A stretch of DNA of 64,000 nt from an uncultured Vibrio sp. (lineage in GTDB: Bacteria > Pseudomonadota > Gammaproteobacteria > Enterobacterales > Vibrionaceae): positions 310,001 to 374,000 of the forward strand of contig NZ_OY776222.1 in NCBI RefSeq assembly GCF_963675395.1. The letters are read 5' to 3'. Positions within the stretch are counted from its first letter, which is position 1, and every line of letters begins with the position of its first letter. This document shows positions 43,495 to 52,169 of this stretch, one piece after another. The notes beneath the pieces are model-generated. The model searched no databases, was not told where the DNA came from, and saw only the letters and a list, made by a program, of their open reading frames with translations. The position numbers and the translations under genes are program-made.

Positions 43495-44178
43495 TCACTC
43501 GTCATAATTAATTTTAGGTTTTTTTAACTGCAACTTACGTTCGCGTGAACGTAAGTCATTCCAAAGGCTCAAACGAGAGGCTTTCCCTGCCAGTTCTCCC
43601 TTACCAGCAGAAGATTTTATTAACCACAGGTTTGTACCATTAAAGCTGTAAATCGGTAGCAAGTCGTGGCGCTTAGAGGCTCTGACAATTTCTGCATTAA
43701 GGTTGTCGAGAATGAGCGGCTCTTCACTCGCCGTCGGGTAATAGGCTAATACCATATGAAACTGATTTGGATTATTGGCTTTAACGTACACCAAACGCAT
43801 CTTAGAGTCAGGTATCCCCAGCTCGAGTAATGAGAAATACTTCGCAATGGTGAAATCTTCACAGTCTCCAGCATTACTTCCTAGCAATTCGAGTGGCGTT
43901 GCCCAGTAATCCGTCTCGCCCCAAAGTTTTTTATCGTCAACGAAATACAATTGATTAAAAAAGCGGTTTACACCCGCGAGTTTCTCTCGGGTATCGACAT
44001 GGCTTAGTTGGGTCAGTGTATTTCTCCACGTACTGACACGCACTCCCGCTCGTTCGCCGTACATGGCTGTTACCTTGTCGACCCATTGCTGCTCTTCTTT
44101 GTCTAACGCGCCAATTTGGAGCGAAAGACAACTTAAGCTCAATAGTAATGTGACTTTACGTGTAAAAATGGGTTGCAT
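43495..44178 (-). CDS. lapG: Periplasmic adhesin protease LapG
   Basis: A 227-residue periplasmic cysteine protease of the bacterial transglutaminase-like family (DUF920). The catalytic triad is Cys106 (GDCEDF), His141 (FHMVLAY) and Asp158 (LILDNL), with spacing like that of Pseudomonas LapG. A signal peptide covers the first 24 or so residues. It cuts the N-terminal anchor of LapA-type adhesins, freeing cells from biofilm when c-di-GMP is low. Its stop abuts lapD. Confidence 0.94.
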   Translation of the reverse strand: MQPIFTRKVTLLLSLSCLSLQIGALDKEEQQWVDKVTAMYGERAGVRVSTWRNTLTQLSHVDTREKLAGVNRFFNQLYFVDDKKLWGETDYWATPLELLGSNAGDCEDFTIAKYFSLLELGIPDSKMRLVYVKANNPNQFHMVLAYYPTASEEPLILDNLNAEIVRASKRHDLLPIYSFNGTNLWLIKSSAGKGELAGKASRLSLWNDLRSRERKLQLKKPKINYDE

Positions 44179-44304
44179 ATTAGATTTACGTCACAAGTGT
44201 ACTCTTATAATGAGTTCGTCTGTGAGAAATAATTACTTTTTATTTAACAACTTACAAGCTATGCCGTTGCTAATTCAATGTGAGCTTAGAGTGCCCCGCA
44301 ATGC

Positions 44305-45663
44305 CTATTCTTTTAACGCATTGGTTTTGGCTTTCAAAATAGGCTCGAGCAAGTATTCCAACACTGTTCTCTTCCCGGTAATGATATCGACGGATGCTGT
44401 CATACCGGGAATAATCGGTAGATCGGCATCCTGACCAAAGTTGGTTTTTTCTGTGCGTACACGGACGATATAAAAGCTGTTGCCTTCGTCATCTTGAGTG
44501 GTGTCCGCGCTGATATGCTCCAGTTCCCCTTCCAAACCGCCGTACTTGGTAAAGTCATAGGCAGTAAACTTCACAATGGCATGGAGATCCGGGCGCAGAA
44601 ATGCAATGTCTTTTGGGGCAATTTTTGCTTCAACCAATAATGTATCTTCGGTTGGAACAATCTCGACAATGTTGATGTTCAATGTTTTTATTTTGCCAGT
44701 AACTGGAGAGTTAACAACGGTGCGATTTACTCGGTCTTCCAAACCTACCGCCGACTCAACTAACTCTGAAAGTTGGTCTTGCGCATTATTGAGTTTCTCT
44801 TGTTGTTCTGAGCGGAACTGTAATGCAACTTCAATACGTTTGAGCATGGCTTCTCTCAACGCGGATTTGAGCACCGGAATTTTCAGCTCGCTAGAAGTCA
44901 TTTCTCGGCGGGTGTCATTGACCTGACGTTGCAGTTTTAACAGTTCAATGCGTGGCACGACCCCTTCGTCTGCCAAGGGTTTGGTAATATCGAGCTCTTT
45001 GCGCACATATTGATAGCTTTGACGCAAGTTTCGTACTCGAGCTTCGATCTCGACAAGGTCTTGCTGTTTTTGTTGCACTTGTTGATCGATAACGGAAAGC
45101 TGGTTACGCAGATTATCTAAGTTTTCGCGGTATTCCGCTTTTTGGCGCTGGGCCAGTTGTGGCTGTTTTTCTTCTAATAAGGGTGGAAAGGTGAGTTTGC
45201 CATAATCCAGTACGACGCTTTGTCGCCAGTTCTCTGTATCGAAATCTCGATTGACCTCCACACTGCTGATCGAAGCCGAAAGTTGCAGAACGGAGGCGGT
45301 TAAGTTCGCGACTTGCTGTTCTCGTTCACGGAAATCAGATCGAAACCGGGTATCGTCAATTAACAGGAGTTGCTGACCTTTTTCGACCTGCTGACCTTCT
45401 TTTACCAAAATTTCTTTGACCAAGCCGCCTTCTAGGTTTTGCACAACCTGGATTTGAGACGAAGGAATCACCTTGCCGTGACCAACGGTCACTTTATCGA
45501 TTTGCGCCCAAGACGCCCATGCAATAGCGGTAATGAAAAAAAACACCATTACCCAGAGCATTAAGCGTGCGCTACTGGGGGTATTGAGAAGCAAAGCGGC
45601 GGTTTTATCGTCGACAAAATCCAATTCATCAGTGCTGAGTTTGCTGTAATTATTTTGGCCCAT
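44305..45663 (-). CDS. lapC: Type I secretion membrane-fusion protein LapC
   Basis: A 452-residue HlyD-family adaptor: cytoplasmic tail, one membrane helix at about residues 33-52, a biotinyl-lipoyl half (GKVIPSSQIQVVQNLEGGLVKEILVKEGQ), a long coiled-coil hairpin (about 120-290), and the C-terminal beta domain (IPGMTASVDIITGKRTVLEYLLEPI). It links LapB to the outer-membrane channel. The ATG at 45663 follows AGGGA. It is first in the lap run; a 126-base gap separates it from lapG. Confidence 0.92.
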   Translation of the reverse strand: MGQNNYSKLSTDELDFVDDKTAALLLNTPSSARLMLWVMVFFFITAIAWASWAQIDKVTVGHGKVIPSSQIQVVQNLEGGLVKEILVKEGQQVEKGQQLLLIDDTRFRSDFREREQQVANLTASVLQLSASISSVEVNRDFDTENWRQSVVLDYGKLTFPPLLEEKQPQLAQRQKAEYRENLDNLRNQLSVIDQQVQQKQQDLVEIEARVRNLRQSYQYVRKELDITKPLADEGVVPRIELLKLQRQVNDTRREMTSSELKIPVLKSALREAMLKRIEVALQFRSEQQEKLNNAQDQLSELVESAVGLEDRVNRTVVNSPVTGKIKTLNINIVEIVPTEDTLLVEAKIAPKDIAFLRPDLHAIVKFTAYDFTKYGGLEGELEHISADTTQDDEGNSFYIVRVRTEKTNFGQDADLPIIPGMTASVDIITGKRTVLEYLLEPILKAKTNALKE

Positions 45664-45833
45664 CACTTTCCCTGGTCACAATGGCTCATTATATTTTTGA
45701 TCTAATTACTCTTCAGTCTTATGCGTTTGTTCTCGTTTTGCTTCGACTGAATCAATGTGTAGGGATTGTCTCCCCCGCGAATCACCTAACGTTACACTGC
45801 TGTTCCATATGGCACGCAGGTGATTTCACGTTG

Positions 45834-47060
45834 CTACAGTACCTTGAACTTCGCTTTGTCCAGCTGATGTTTTTTTAGTTTGTCGTACAAGGTCTTGCGT
45901 GATACCTGTAATTCTAGTTGAACCTCTTTAAGTCTGCCTCTGTGCCGTTGTAATGCATCAATTAATAGACAATATTCAAAGTGTTCTGTGCGTTGGGTCA
46001 TACTCTGTATTTCGGTGCTTTTGTCGCTATTCCAATCTTCGATATGAAAGGTATCGGGTTTCAGTGCGCGCAATTCAGCAAATCGACGCAGTTGTTTGAT
46101 GTTTTCAGGCCATGACAACTCCGTAATGTATTTGACTTCATCAAGGCTGATATGCGGTGGTTGCAGTTGGTAGCGACTTGCTGCATGGCGCACGAAGTGC
46201 TTATACAGTGGGCCGATGTCTTCTTTTCGCTCATCCAATGTTGGTAAGTGAATCAGAGTGGCAATGTTTTTTATGTCTTTCTCTACGTGGGTCGCGGCAC
46301 CGAATACACGTTCGAGTTTGGGATGGTTAAAGAGACTTTGCCACTGTCCCAAAGAGAGATTTTCTGCACTGTATAGATATAAGCTGCAATGACTTTTCCC
46401 TTCGGTTAAATGTTGAATGGTTTTATCTAACCCATCTATAGAAAGCTCTTGTAAGTCTTCGCCAGAGACGGCAATCAACTCGCTGTCGGCCGTAGCATGT
46501 ATATCATGAGCAAATTGCGTGGCAAGCCTGCGACCTGTGCCATCTTCTCCAACGAATATTAGCGGCTGGCTCGTCGGTACGCTAATGAGTAACCGACGAA
46601 TATTAACCATCGCTTTACTGTGACCAATCATCTTAGGGCCAACGTGCGTTTGCATGTCGAGCTCTTTCTTCAGCCAGATGTTTTCTTGCAGTAGGTTCAG
46701 TTTATCGTCGGCATTATTGAGAGACTTCATTAATTGATCAGTTGAAAATGGCTTTTCCAGAAAGTCGTACGCACCACTTTTCATCGCTTCAACGGCGGTT
46801 TTTACATCTCCGTGTCCGGTTAACACGATAAACTGAAAGTGTTTATTTTTGCTCAGCAAGGTTCGCATGAACTCCAGACCATTCATTACTGGCATGTGAA
46901 TATCGGTAATGATGACTGCTGGGGAATTTGGGTTGATCACGCGTAAGGCTTCGACTGCATTTGGCAGGCTGGTGACTTCGATACCTTCGATAAGTAAGGC
47001 CTGAGAAACGGCATCTCGAATATGAGGCTCATCGTCGACGAAGAAAACTGGGTTATGCAT
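45834..47060 (-). CDS. NtrC/DctD-like response regulator with degenerate AAA+ domain
   Basis: A 408-residue regulator: receiver domain with phospho-acceptor Asp53 (IITDIHMP), a central AAA+-like region (about residues 140-330) and a C-terminal Fis-type helix-turn-helix (RHRGRLKEVQLELQVSRKTLYDKL). The central domain lacks what sigma-54 activators need: Walker A reads GEDGTGRR with Arg for Lys, no GAFTGA loop is present, and the Walker B region (CSLYLYSAENL) lacks the acidic pair. It therefore probably does not activate sigma-54 and may work as a plain DNA-binding regulator. It overlaps the kinase gene by eight bases. Confidence 0.88.
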   Translation of the reverse strand: MHNPVFFVDDEPHIRDAVSQALLIEGIEVTSLPNAVEALRVINPNSPAVIITDIHMPVMNGLEFMRTLLSKNKHFQFIVLTGHGDVKTAVEAMKSGAYDFLEKPFSTDQLMKSLNNADDKLNLLQENIWLKKELDMQTHVGPKMIGHSKAMVNIRRLLISVPTSQPLIFVGEDGTGRRLATQFAHDIHATADSELIAVSGEDLQELSIDGLDKTIQHLTEGKSHCSLYLYSAENLSLGQWQSLFNHPKLERVFGAATHVEKDIKNIATLIHLPTLDERKEDIGPLYKHFVRHAASRYQLQPPHISLDEVKYITELSWPENIKQLRRFAELRALKPDTFHIEDWNSDKSTEIQSMTQRTEHFEYCLLIDALQRHRGRLKEVQLELQVSRKTLYDKLKKHQLDKAKFKVL

Positions 47061-49011
47061 GATCGTTTTCCATTAATTGGGTGATTGTGGATTGCTTGGT
47101 CATGGGAATGTTTATAACAAAGGTCATACCGCCACGTTGCTCTGATGTGGCGCTGCTATGGTTAAAGGCGCTGAGCGAACCCTGATAGCTCTCTAAAATA
47201 CGTTTAGAAATGGTCAAACCTAGTCCCAATCCTTCTGGCTTAGTCGTAAAGAATGGGTCGAATACTTTCGCCAATGCCTCTTCAGACATACCTGGACCAT
47301 TATCAGAAATCAGAATGTCGCAGCTTGAGTCATCGCATTGAACGGCAATAGAAATTTGCGGATCGATACAATAGCCATCCATTGCCTGCGCTGCGTTGTG
47401 AAAGATATTGATCAAGACTTGCTCCAACTCAACACTGTGAATGGCTAATCGCAAACTGCTATCTATCTCGGGCACTTTCAACGTCACGCCCTGTTTTATC
47501 AGTTTGTTACTTAAGATGCTGGTGGCATTGTGCACGGCATCATGCAGTATCGACACTTCACTGTGAGGGCTCTGATCCGTTTTACGGGTAAAAACTTTGA
47601 GCCGAGCAATCACTTCAGCAATAGTGTCATTCAAAGTCAGCATCTTCTCTAAGTTGTCTACGACCATTGGGTAACGCTCCATTGCCAGTAAACGTTGGGA
47701 GTTCTCGGTGTAAGTTCTTAATGCGGCTAAAGGCTGGTTGATTTCATGATTGATGCTGGCAGAAAGCTCTCCCAATAACGCCAGTTTCGCCGCTTGGGTC
47801 AACTCCTGCTGTGTTTGTTTAAGCTCTTGCTGGCTCTGTTCATATTGGCGGATGGTTTGTTGCAGTTTTTGATTCGCTTCGCTCAAAACAACGGTTCGTT
47901 GAACTACTTTTTCTTCCAAACTGACATTGAGATTAGCCAGATGAGCTTTGTTGACCAACATTTGAAACCAGGCAAGTGCAATCAAAGCGATGAGAGCGTA
48001 AAGGATCAGATAAACGGCATCCGCCTGTAGAACAGCAGCAAGAACGGTATCTTGATTTGTCAGGGCAACAACGCGAAAACCTTTGTCTAACAGCTCGGTC
48101 GCATAAGCGAGATAATTTGGAGACAACAAAAGCGGGTTGCCTGAGAAGTCGACGGCATTGCTTTGCGCAGTCAGTGCCCCGTTATACTTCGGCAGGGTAT
48201 CTCCATATTGTCGGGTTTGAGTCAGCGCATCAATCGCTTCTGGGGTCAAAGGGAACAGTGCTTTGTAGCGCCACTCGGGCAAGTTACTCATGAAGACAAC
48301 ATTATGTTTATCTGCTATCAAAACATCGGTGCCGTTTTGAGCGAGTCGCTTTTCCAACTGTTCCAGATTCACTTTAACGGTAATTACGCCAGCGACGTGG
48401 TCATCGACCCAAAGTGGTGACGAGAAAAAGTAACCGCGTTTATTCGAGCGAGCGCCCAAACCGACATATTGCGCCGTTTGTCCGCGTCGCGCATTTTGAA
48501 AGTAGGGGCGATAACTGAAACTGGAACCGACAAACGAATCCGATTGCTGATAGTTGCTTGATGCAATGACCAACCCCGTGCTGTCGTGCACATAAATCGT
48601 ATCCGCTAAGCTTTGTTTTAACCAGCTTTCCAGCAAGATATTGAGCTCATCAGAAGCGGTACCTTGTTGCACCGCTTTGAGCAGCCTTGGGTCGTGGCTT
48701 AAGATATTGGGGATTTGCTCAAATTTTGCCAGTTCGTAGTCGACCTCTTGCGATACCAAAGAGGCTTGGTTTTCGAGTTTTTGCTGCCATTGATCATGTT
48801 GATACTGAGTTGCGTAATGATGAGTAAGGGCAAGTCCTGTGAGACCTACAGCAAACAGGAGTAATAAAAAGTGGCGAAGTGCTTTGGGATTGAGTAAGTT
48901 CACGTTTGGCTCACCTGTTATAACGCTATCCCAAAGTGGGGCGGCGAGAGGTTTTGGTTTCAGACGCAGGAGTGATGATTGAATCAGATAATCTCGATTT
49001 AATCCCTGCAT
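47053..49011 (-). CDS. DctB-type sensor histidine kinase
   Basis: A 652-residue kinase: helix at about residues 45-62, a large periplasmic double-Cache sensor (about 65-335), second helix (about 335-355), coiled coil (LEEKVVQRTVVLSEANQKLQQ onward), the HisKA box LGELSASINHEINQPLAAL with the phosphorylated His, and the ATPase with NIFHNAAQAMDG, DNGPGM and GLGLGLTISKRIL. This is the layout of DctB, the C4-dicarboxylate sensor; ligand unproven. A GTG at 48903 after AGGTGAG is a possible later start. It is paired with the downstream degenerate regulator. Confidence 0.9.
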   Translation of the reverse strand: MQGLNRDYLIQSSLLRLKPKPLAAPLWDSVITGEPNVNLLNPKALRHFLLLLFAVGLTGLALTHHYATQYQHDQWQQKLENQASLVSQEVDYELAKFEQIPNILSHDPRLLKAVQQGTASDELNILLESWLKQSLADTIYVHDSTGLVIASSNYQQSDSFVGSSFSYRPYFQNARRGQTAQYVGLGARSNKRGYFFSSPLWVDDHVAGVITVKVNLEQLEKRLAQNGTDVLIADKHNVVFMSNLPEWRYKALFPLTPEAIDALTQTRQYGDTLPKYNGALTAQSNAVDFSGNPLLLSPNYLAYATELLDKGFRVVALTNQDTVLAAVLQADAVYLILYALIALIALAWFQMLVNKAHLANLNVSLEEKVVQRTVVLSEANQKLQQTIRQYEQSQQELKQTQQELTQAAKLALLGELSASINHEINQPLAALRTYTENSQRLLAMERYPMVVDNLEKMLTLNDTIAEVIARLKVFTRKTDQSPHSEVSILHDAVHNATSILSNKLIKQGVTLKVPEIDSSLRLAIHSVELEQVLINIFHNAAQAMDGYCIDPQISIAVQCDDSSCDILISDNGPGMSEEALAKVFDPFFTTKPEGLGLGLTISKRILESYQGSLSAFNHSSATSEQRGGMTFVINIPMTKQSTITQLMENDHA

Positions 49012-49170
49012 CTTAAAGTCATTGGGGTAAAGAAGTTACTTGAGACGTAGTTTATCAGAAGGTATCTGATGATGCTGTGAGGCGCAGCGACTACGGGACA
49101 TAACCATTGATGTCCTTGTATTTCCTTAATATCGAGAGCACAATCGACAAAAAATAGTGAAGGAGTAAAG

Positions 49171-49806
49171 ATGGAACTTGCTGATATTCGTCGTGAATAC
49201 ACGAAAGGTGGTCTGCGTCGTAAAGATTTAGCGGCGGATCCTATTGATCAATTTAACTTGTGGCTACAGCAAGCGGTTGAAGCGGGGTTAACGGATCCTA
49301 CCGCAATGACGGTGGCAACGGTCGATGAAAATGGCATGCCGTTTCAGCGTATTGTGCTGCTGAAAAATGTCGATAAAAATGGCTTTGTGTTTTACACCAA
49401 CCTAGGTAGCCGTAAGGCTCAACAACTTGAGCATAACAGCAACATCAGTCTGCATTTTCCTTGGCACCCTCTTGAACGACAAGTTCACATCACTGGCATT
49501 GCCGAAAAGCTCACCGCGATGGAAAACATGAAATACTTCACGTCTCGTCCTAAAGAAAGTCAACTTGCTGCAATTGCCAGTAAGCAAAGCAGTCGTATTT
49601 CGGCTCGTGGCGTACTCGAAGGTAAGTTCCTTGAACTAAAACAAAAGTTTGCCAAAGGAGAAATTCCAGTGCCGTCATTTTGGGGTGGCTTCCGAGTGAA
49701 ACCTCAAAGCATTGAATTTTGGCAAGGTGGGGAGCATCGACTGCATGACCGTTTCTTGTTTTCGCAGCATGACGGCAAATGGGACATCGATCGCTTAGCG
49801 CCATAG
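49171..49806 (+). CDS. pdxH: Pyridoxine/pyridoxamine 5'-phosphate oxidase PdxH
   Basis: A 211-residue FMN enzyme that oxidises pyridoxine- or pyridoxamine-5'-phosphate to pyridoxal-5'-phosphate. Typical blocks: [41 protein letters not shown] (FMN contact), and the C-terminal [20 protein letters not shown], ending RLAP. Length is normal for the family. GAAGGAG precedes the start. It is divergent from the DctB-type kinase. Confidence 0.96.
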   Translation: MELADIRREYTKGGLRRKDLAADPIDQFNLWLQQAVEAGLTDPTAMTVATVDENGMPFQRIVLLKNVDKNGFVFYTNLGSRKAQQLEHNSNISLHFPWHPLERQVHITGIAEKLTAMENMKYFTSRPKESQLAAIASKQSSRISARGVLEGKFLELKQKFAKGEIPVPSFWGGFRVKPQSIEFWQGGEHRLHDRFLFSQHDGKWDIDRLAP

Positions 49807-49837
49807 TCCACCTGCTTCCGTTTACTGGCCTAAAAGA

Positions 49838-49861
49838 CACCGCCACGTCGGCGGTGTTTTG
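49838..49861. terminator. Shared terminator of pdxH and vqmA
   Basis: Stem ACACCGCC/GGCGGTGT with ACGTC loop and trailing T. It lies between two convergent genes. Confidence 0.85.
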
Positions 49862-49868
49862 TTATCTG

Positions 49869-50606
49869 CTACTTTTCTCTGTCACCATTGAGAACAACAG
49901 AAAGCTGATGCTTGAGTAATGTCTTCGGTACCACAGAACCGTATCCAGCTTCCATTGCTTTATCAATCAACTCATTTTTGCTGTTTGCATTAAATTTGTT
50001 GCGCAAGCGAGCGACGTGACCTTCGACCGTTTTGGTCGAAATCCCCATTACTTGAGAAATGAACTGTGGCTTCTTGCCATAAAGTAACAAGAAAAGCGTT
50101 TCTTGTTCACGCTTGGTGAGTGTCACGGCCTTGGAGTCTAGACTCGAGAAACGGAAGATAGATTGCTGGCTGGGATCGGTTTCGACAGCTCGGCAAACCC
50201 AATAACCGACCTCGATGACCGCTGTGTCGGTCAGTTCTCGCCCATAAAATATGGTACCCAGAGTGTTTCCCTGTTCATCTCGCCAAGGCGTTTTAGTGAA
50301 AATGTGGGCACGCCAGCGCCCGTCAGGGTAGGGATGAATATCAAGGATTTTTAATGACTCTCCAGTTTCTAGAACATATTTATCCTGACGTTGAAACTCT
50401 TCCGCACACTCAGTAGTCGGACTTGGCATTTCAAAGTCGGTCTTACCAATACAATGTTCAGGGCTGCTATGACCGAGCAGTTCGGCATACTCCTGATTAA
50501 CGTAACGGAACACGGAATTTTTATCTTTGCATCCCCAACAACCGGGAAGTTGTCGAAGAAGTGACTGTTCTATGTTATTGACTGGGATATTCACAAAAGG
50601 ACTCAC
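49869..50606 (-). CDS. vqmA: Quorum-sensing regulator VqmA
   Basis: A 245-residue cytoplasmic receptor and activator (246 in V. cholerae). An N-terminal PAS domain (residues 15-135; LLRQLPGCWGCKDKNSVFRYVN, IGKTDFEMPSPTTECAEEFQ, ILDIHPYPDGRWRAHIFTKTP) binds the autoinducer DPO. A C-terminal LuxR-type helix-turn-helix (about 165-225; LTKREQETLFLLLYGKKPQF) follows. It activates the small RNA VqmR, encoded directly upstream. The PAS block is nearly identical to that of V. cholerae VqmA. Confidence 0.95.
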   Translation of the reverse strand: MSPFVNIPVNNIEQSLLRQLPGCWGCKDKNSVFRYVNQEYAELLGHSSPEHCIGKTDFEMPSPTTECAEEFQRQDKYVLETGESLKILDIHPYPDGRWRAHIFTKTPWRDEQGNTLGTIFYGRELTDTAVIEVGYWVCRAVETDPSQQSIFRFSSLDSKAVTLTKREQETLFLLLYGKKPQFISQVMGISTKTVEGHVARLRNKFNANSKNELIDKAMEAGYGSVVPKTLLKHQLSVVLNGDREK

Positions 50607-50678
50607 TACTCTCTGCCTAAGTCGTTACAGGCTAATAAGATCACGTCGCGGTTTTTGTCTATAGACATAAAGAGCCTC

Positions 50679-50694
50679 CCTTGATCATGCTTTC
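50679..50694 (-). repeat. RctB-type motif upstream of vqmA
   Basis: CCTTGATCATGCTTTC is identical to 28872-28887 in ori2. Its complement is GAAAGCATGATCAAGG. Confidence 0.6.
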
Positions 50695-50821
50695 GTTGTT
50701 TCGCTATGGCTTGTTAGCGTTGAGATTAGCGTGATTAAGATTACTCAGAATGATAGTTGACGCGAGGATACAGTTAAGTGGTCAATATAGTATCAGCTTA
50801 TGCTATTGTTTTCATTCAAAT

Positions 50822-50993
50822 AAAAAAAGCCAGCCTGAAGACGGGCTGGCAACACAAGATATTAATCTTATTAACTTGTTGAAGAGGTTCTAATCCACAT
50901 AGCGAGGGCCTGCTAGGTGAATCAGAGGTATCAACGAGATACCTAGAGCTAAAGGGGGATGTTCCCTAAAGTTCACCGACTAATGTATTGAAT
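50822..50993 (-). ncRNA. vqmR: VqmR small regulatory RNA
   Basis: The minus strand between a VqmA box and a strong terminator (stem GCCAGCC/GGCTGGC, then seven T) just upstream of vqmA, where VqmR lies in V. cholerae. The predicted transcript of about 170 bases starts with a CCGATT/AGTCGG hairpin and contains AGGGAACATCCCCCTTTAGC, a single-stranded C-rich stretch like the known VqmR pairing region. VqmR acts with Hfq to repress targets such as the biofilm regulator vpsT. The start is estimated from a -10-like TATATT at 51005-51000. Confidence 0.85.
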
Positions 50994-51009
50994 CGGTAGA
51001 ATATAAGTA

Positions 51010-51026
51010 AGGAGGGAAATCCCTCT
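51010..51026 (-). promoter_or_regulatory. VqmA binding site of the vqmR promoter
   Basis: AGGAGGGAAATCCCTCT on the plus strand reads AGAGGGATTTCCCTCCT on the minus strand. It closely matches the V. cholerae VqmA operator AGGGGGGATTTCCCCCCT. It covers about -17 to -33 of vqmR. Confidence 0.85.
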
Positions 51027-51203
51027 GTGCGTACTGATTGAATAGAGTTCTTATCGTTGGTTTTCACGCTTGAGGTTGTGTGTGATTAAACTTCGGGACC
51101 TTAAGATAGGATCTTTACTAATAGTGACGGTGATATTGATAGGTGCTCGCTATGTGTCAGTTTTTATTATTAAAATTGGTTTGCCGTTAACCGTAGTTTA
51201 AGC

Positions 51204-51239
51204 TTGCATGATCATCGTTCCGGAACTATGATCATGCAA
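51204..51239. repeat. 36-bp palindrome of two RctB-type motifs
   Basis: Two inverted copies of a CCGGAAC-N-ATGATCATGCAA unit meet at a TCCGGA centre. Only one base pair of the dyad is broken. ATGATCA occurs at 51208-51214 and 51228-51234. TTGATCATGG (51247-51256) and TTTTGATCTTG follow. It is about 120 bases before putR. Confidence 0.7.
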
Positions 51240-51356
51240 TTCATGTTGATCATGGTGTTTTGATCTTGCCCGATTAATGCGTGGAAGATTTGCAAGCTTG
51301 CCGAGAAGGTATATCATGCGTGCTTGTAAGCCTCACGCTTAAGATGACTGTGTGAA

Positions 51357-52169
51357 ATGACTGATTCAGATAACCCGAAAGCCCCGCTATATAAAGATAT
51401 TATGCTGCCTCGTCCTGCAGAACTGATCACACTTCCATCTTATATGGAGTGCCATGATCATTCTTACACTCAGATCGTTATTGGGTTGAAAGGACAAGCT
51501 GAATTTGAGGTTCGCGGTCAGGGCAATCTCGTTGGACCAGGTCAGGGGTGTGTGGTCACCGCCTGCTCTGATCATGCTTTCGGTGGGGTGATAAATCAGT
51601 CAGATATTTTGGTACTCAATATGCCAAAGCCAACCGATGAAGATCCTGAAATGTTGGATAAAATCAATAACTTGGAACGTTCACATCTATATTTCAAGCT
51701 AGATAGTCAAATTCAGAAGCTGATACAGATGTTAGTCCAGGAGATGCGTAATCACCCAGAAGATCTGTTATTGAGCCGTGCGTGTAACGATACAGTCATC
51801 GCATTGATGCAGCGCCATATTTCCGCTTTTGAAACCAGCCGCAAAGAGTCCCGTTTTGATCTGGAAGCGATCGACCGCTACATCGAGCAGCATTTAAGCC
51901 ATAAGATCAGTGTTGCTCAACTCGCTGGTCGAGTGTTTTTAGGTGAAAGTCAGTTCCACTGCTTATTCAAAGAGCAAATGGGAATTACACCGCATCAGTA
52001 TGTTTTGGGTAAACGGATTGATATGGCGCGAGAGTTAATCAATCAAGGACAGCTATCGCTGGGGCAAATTGCAGAGTTCACAGGCTTCTCTAACCAAAGT
52101 ACGTTCACCCATACTTTTACTCGTCTACAGGGATTATCGCCTTCACAATATAAGAAACAGATTGGATAA
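51357..52169 (+). CDS. putR: AraC-family activator of proline utilisation (PutR-like)
   Basis: A 270-residue regulator: cupin-type sensor at residues 20-100 (YMECHDHSYTQIVIGLKGQAEF) and two AraC helix-turn-helix motifs at about residues 170-268 (ISVAQLAGRVFLGESQFHCLFK; LGQIAEFTGFSNQSTFTHTFTR). It lies upstream of putA-putP as PutR, the AraC-type activator of putAP, does in V. vulnificus. That fits the absence of the DNA-binding domain from PutA here. A motif identical in core to the ori2 iterons lies inside the gene at 51566-51583. Ribosome site weak. Confidence 0.82.
   Translation: MTDSDNPKAPLYKDIMLPRPAELITLPSYMECHDHSYTQIVIGLKGQAEFEVRGQGNLVGPGQGCVVTACSDHAFGGVINQSDILVLNMPKPTDEDPEMLDKINNLERSHLYFKLDSQIQKLIQMLVQEMRNHPEDLLLSRACNDTVIALMQRHISAFETSRKESRFDLEAIDRYIEQHLSHKISVAQLAGRVFLGESQFHCLFKEQMGITPHQYVLGKRIDMARELINQGQLSLGQIAEFTGFSNQSTFTHTFTRLQGLSPSQYKKQIG
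51566..51583 (-). repeat. RctB-type motif inside putR
   Basis: CTCTGATCATGCTTTCGG: the complement contains CGAAAGCATGATCAGAG, sharing GAAAGCATGATCA with ori2. Confidence 0.5.

Larger units (their letters stand above)
50607..51356. other. Intergenic region holding vqmR and RctB-type motifs
   Basis: 750 bases between vqmA (minus) and putR (plus). It carries the VqmR RNA gene (50822-50993), its VqmA box, and a set of GATC-containing motifs like those of ori2 at 50679-50694 and 51204-51263. The vqmA promoter lies near 50607-50680, or vqmA is read through from vqmR. Confidence 0.75.
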
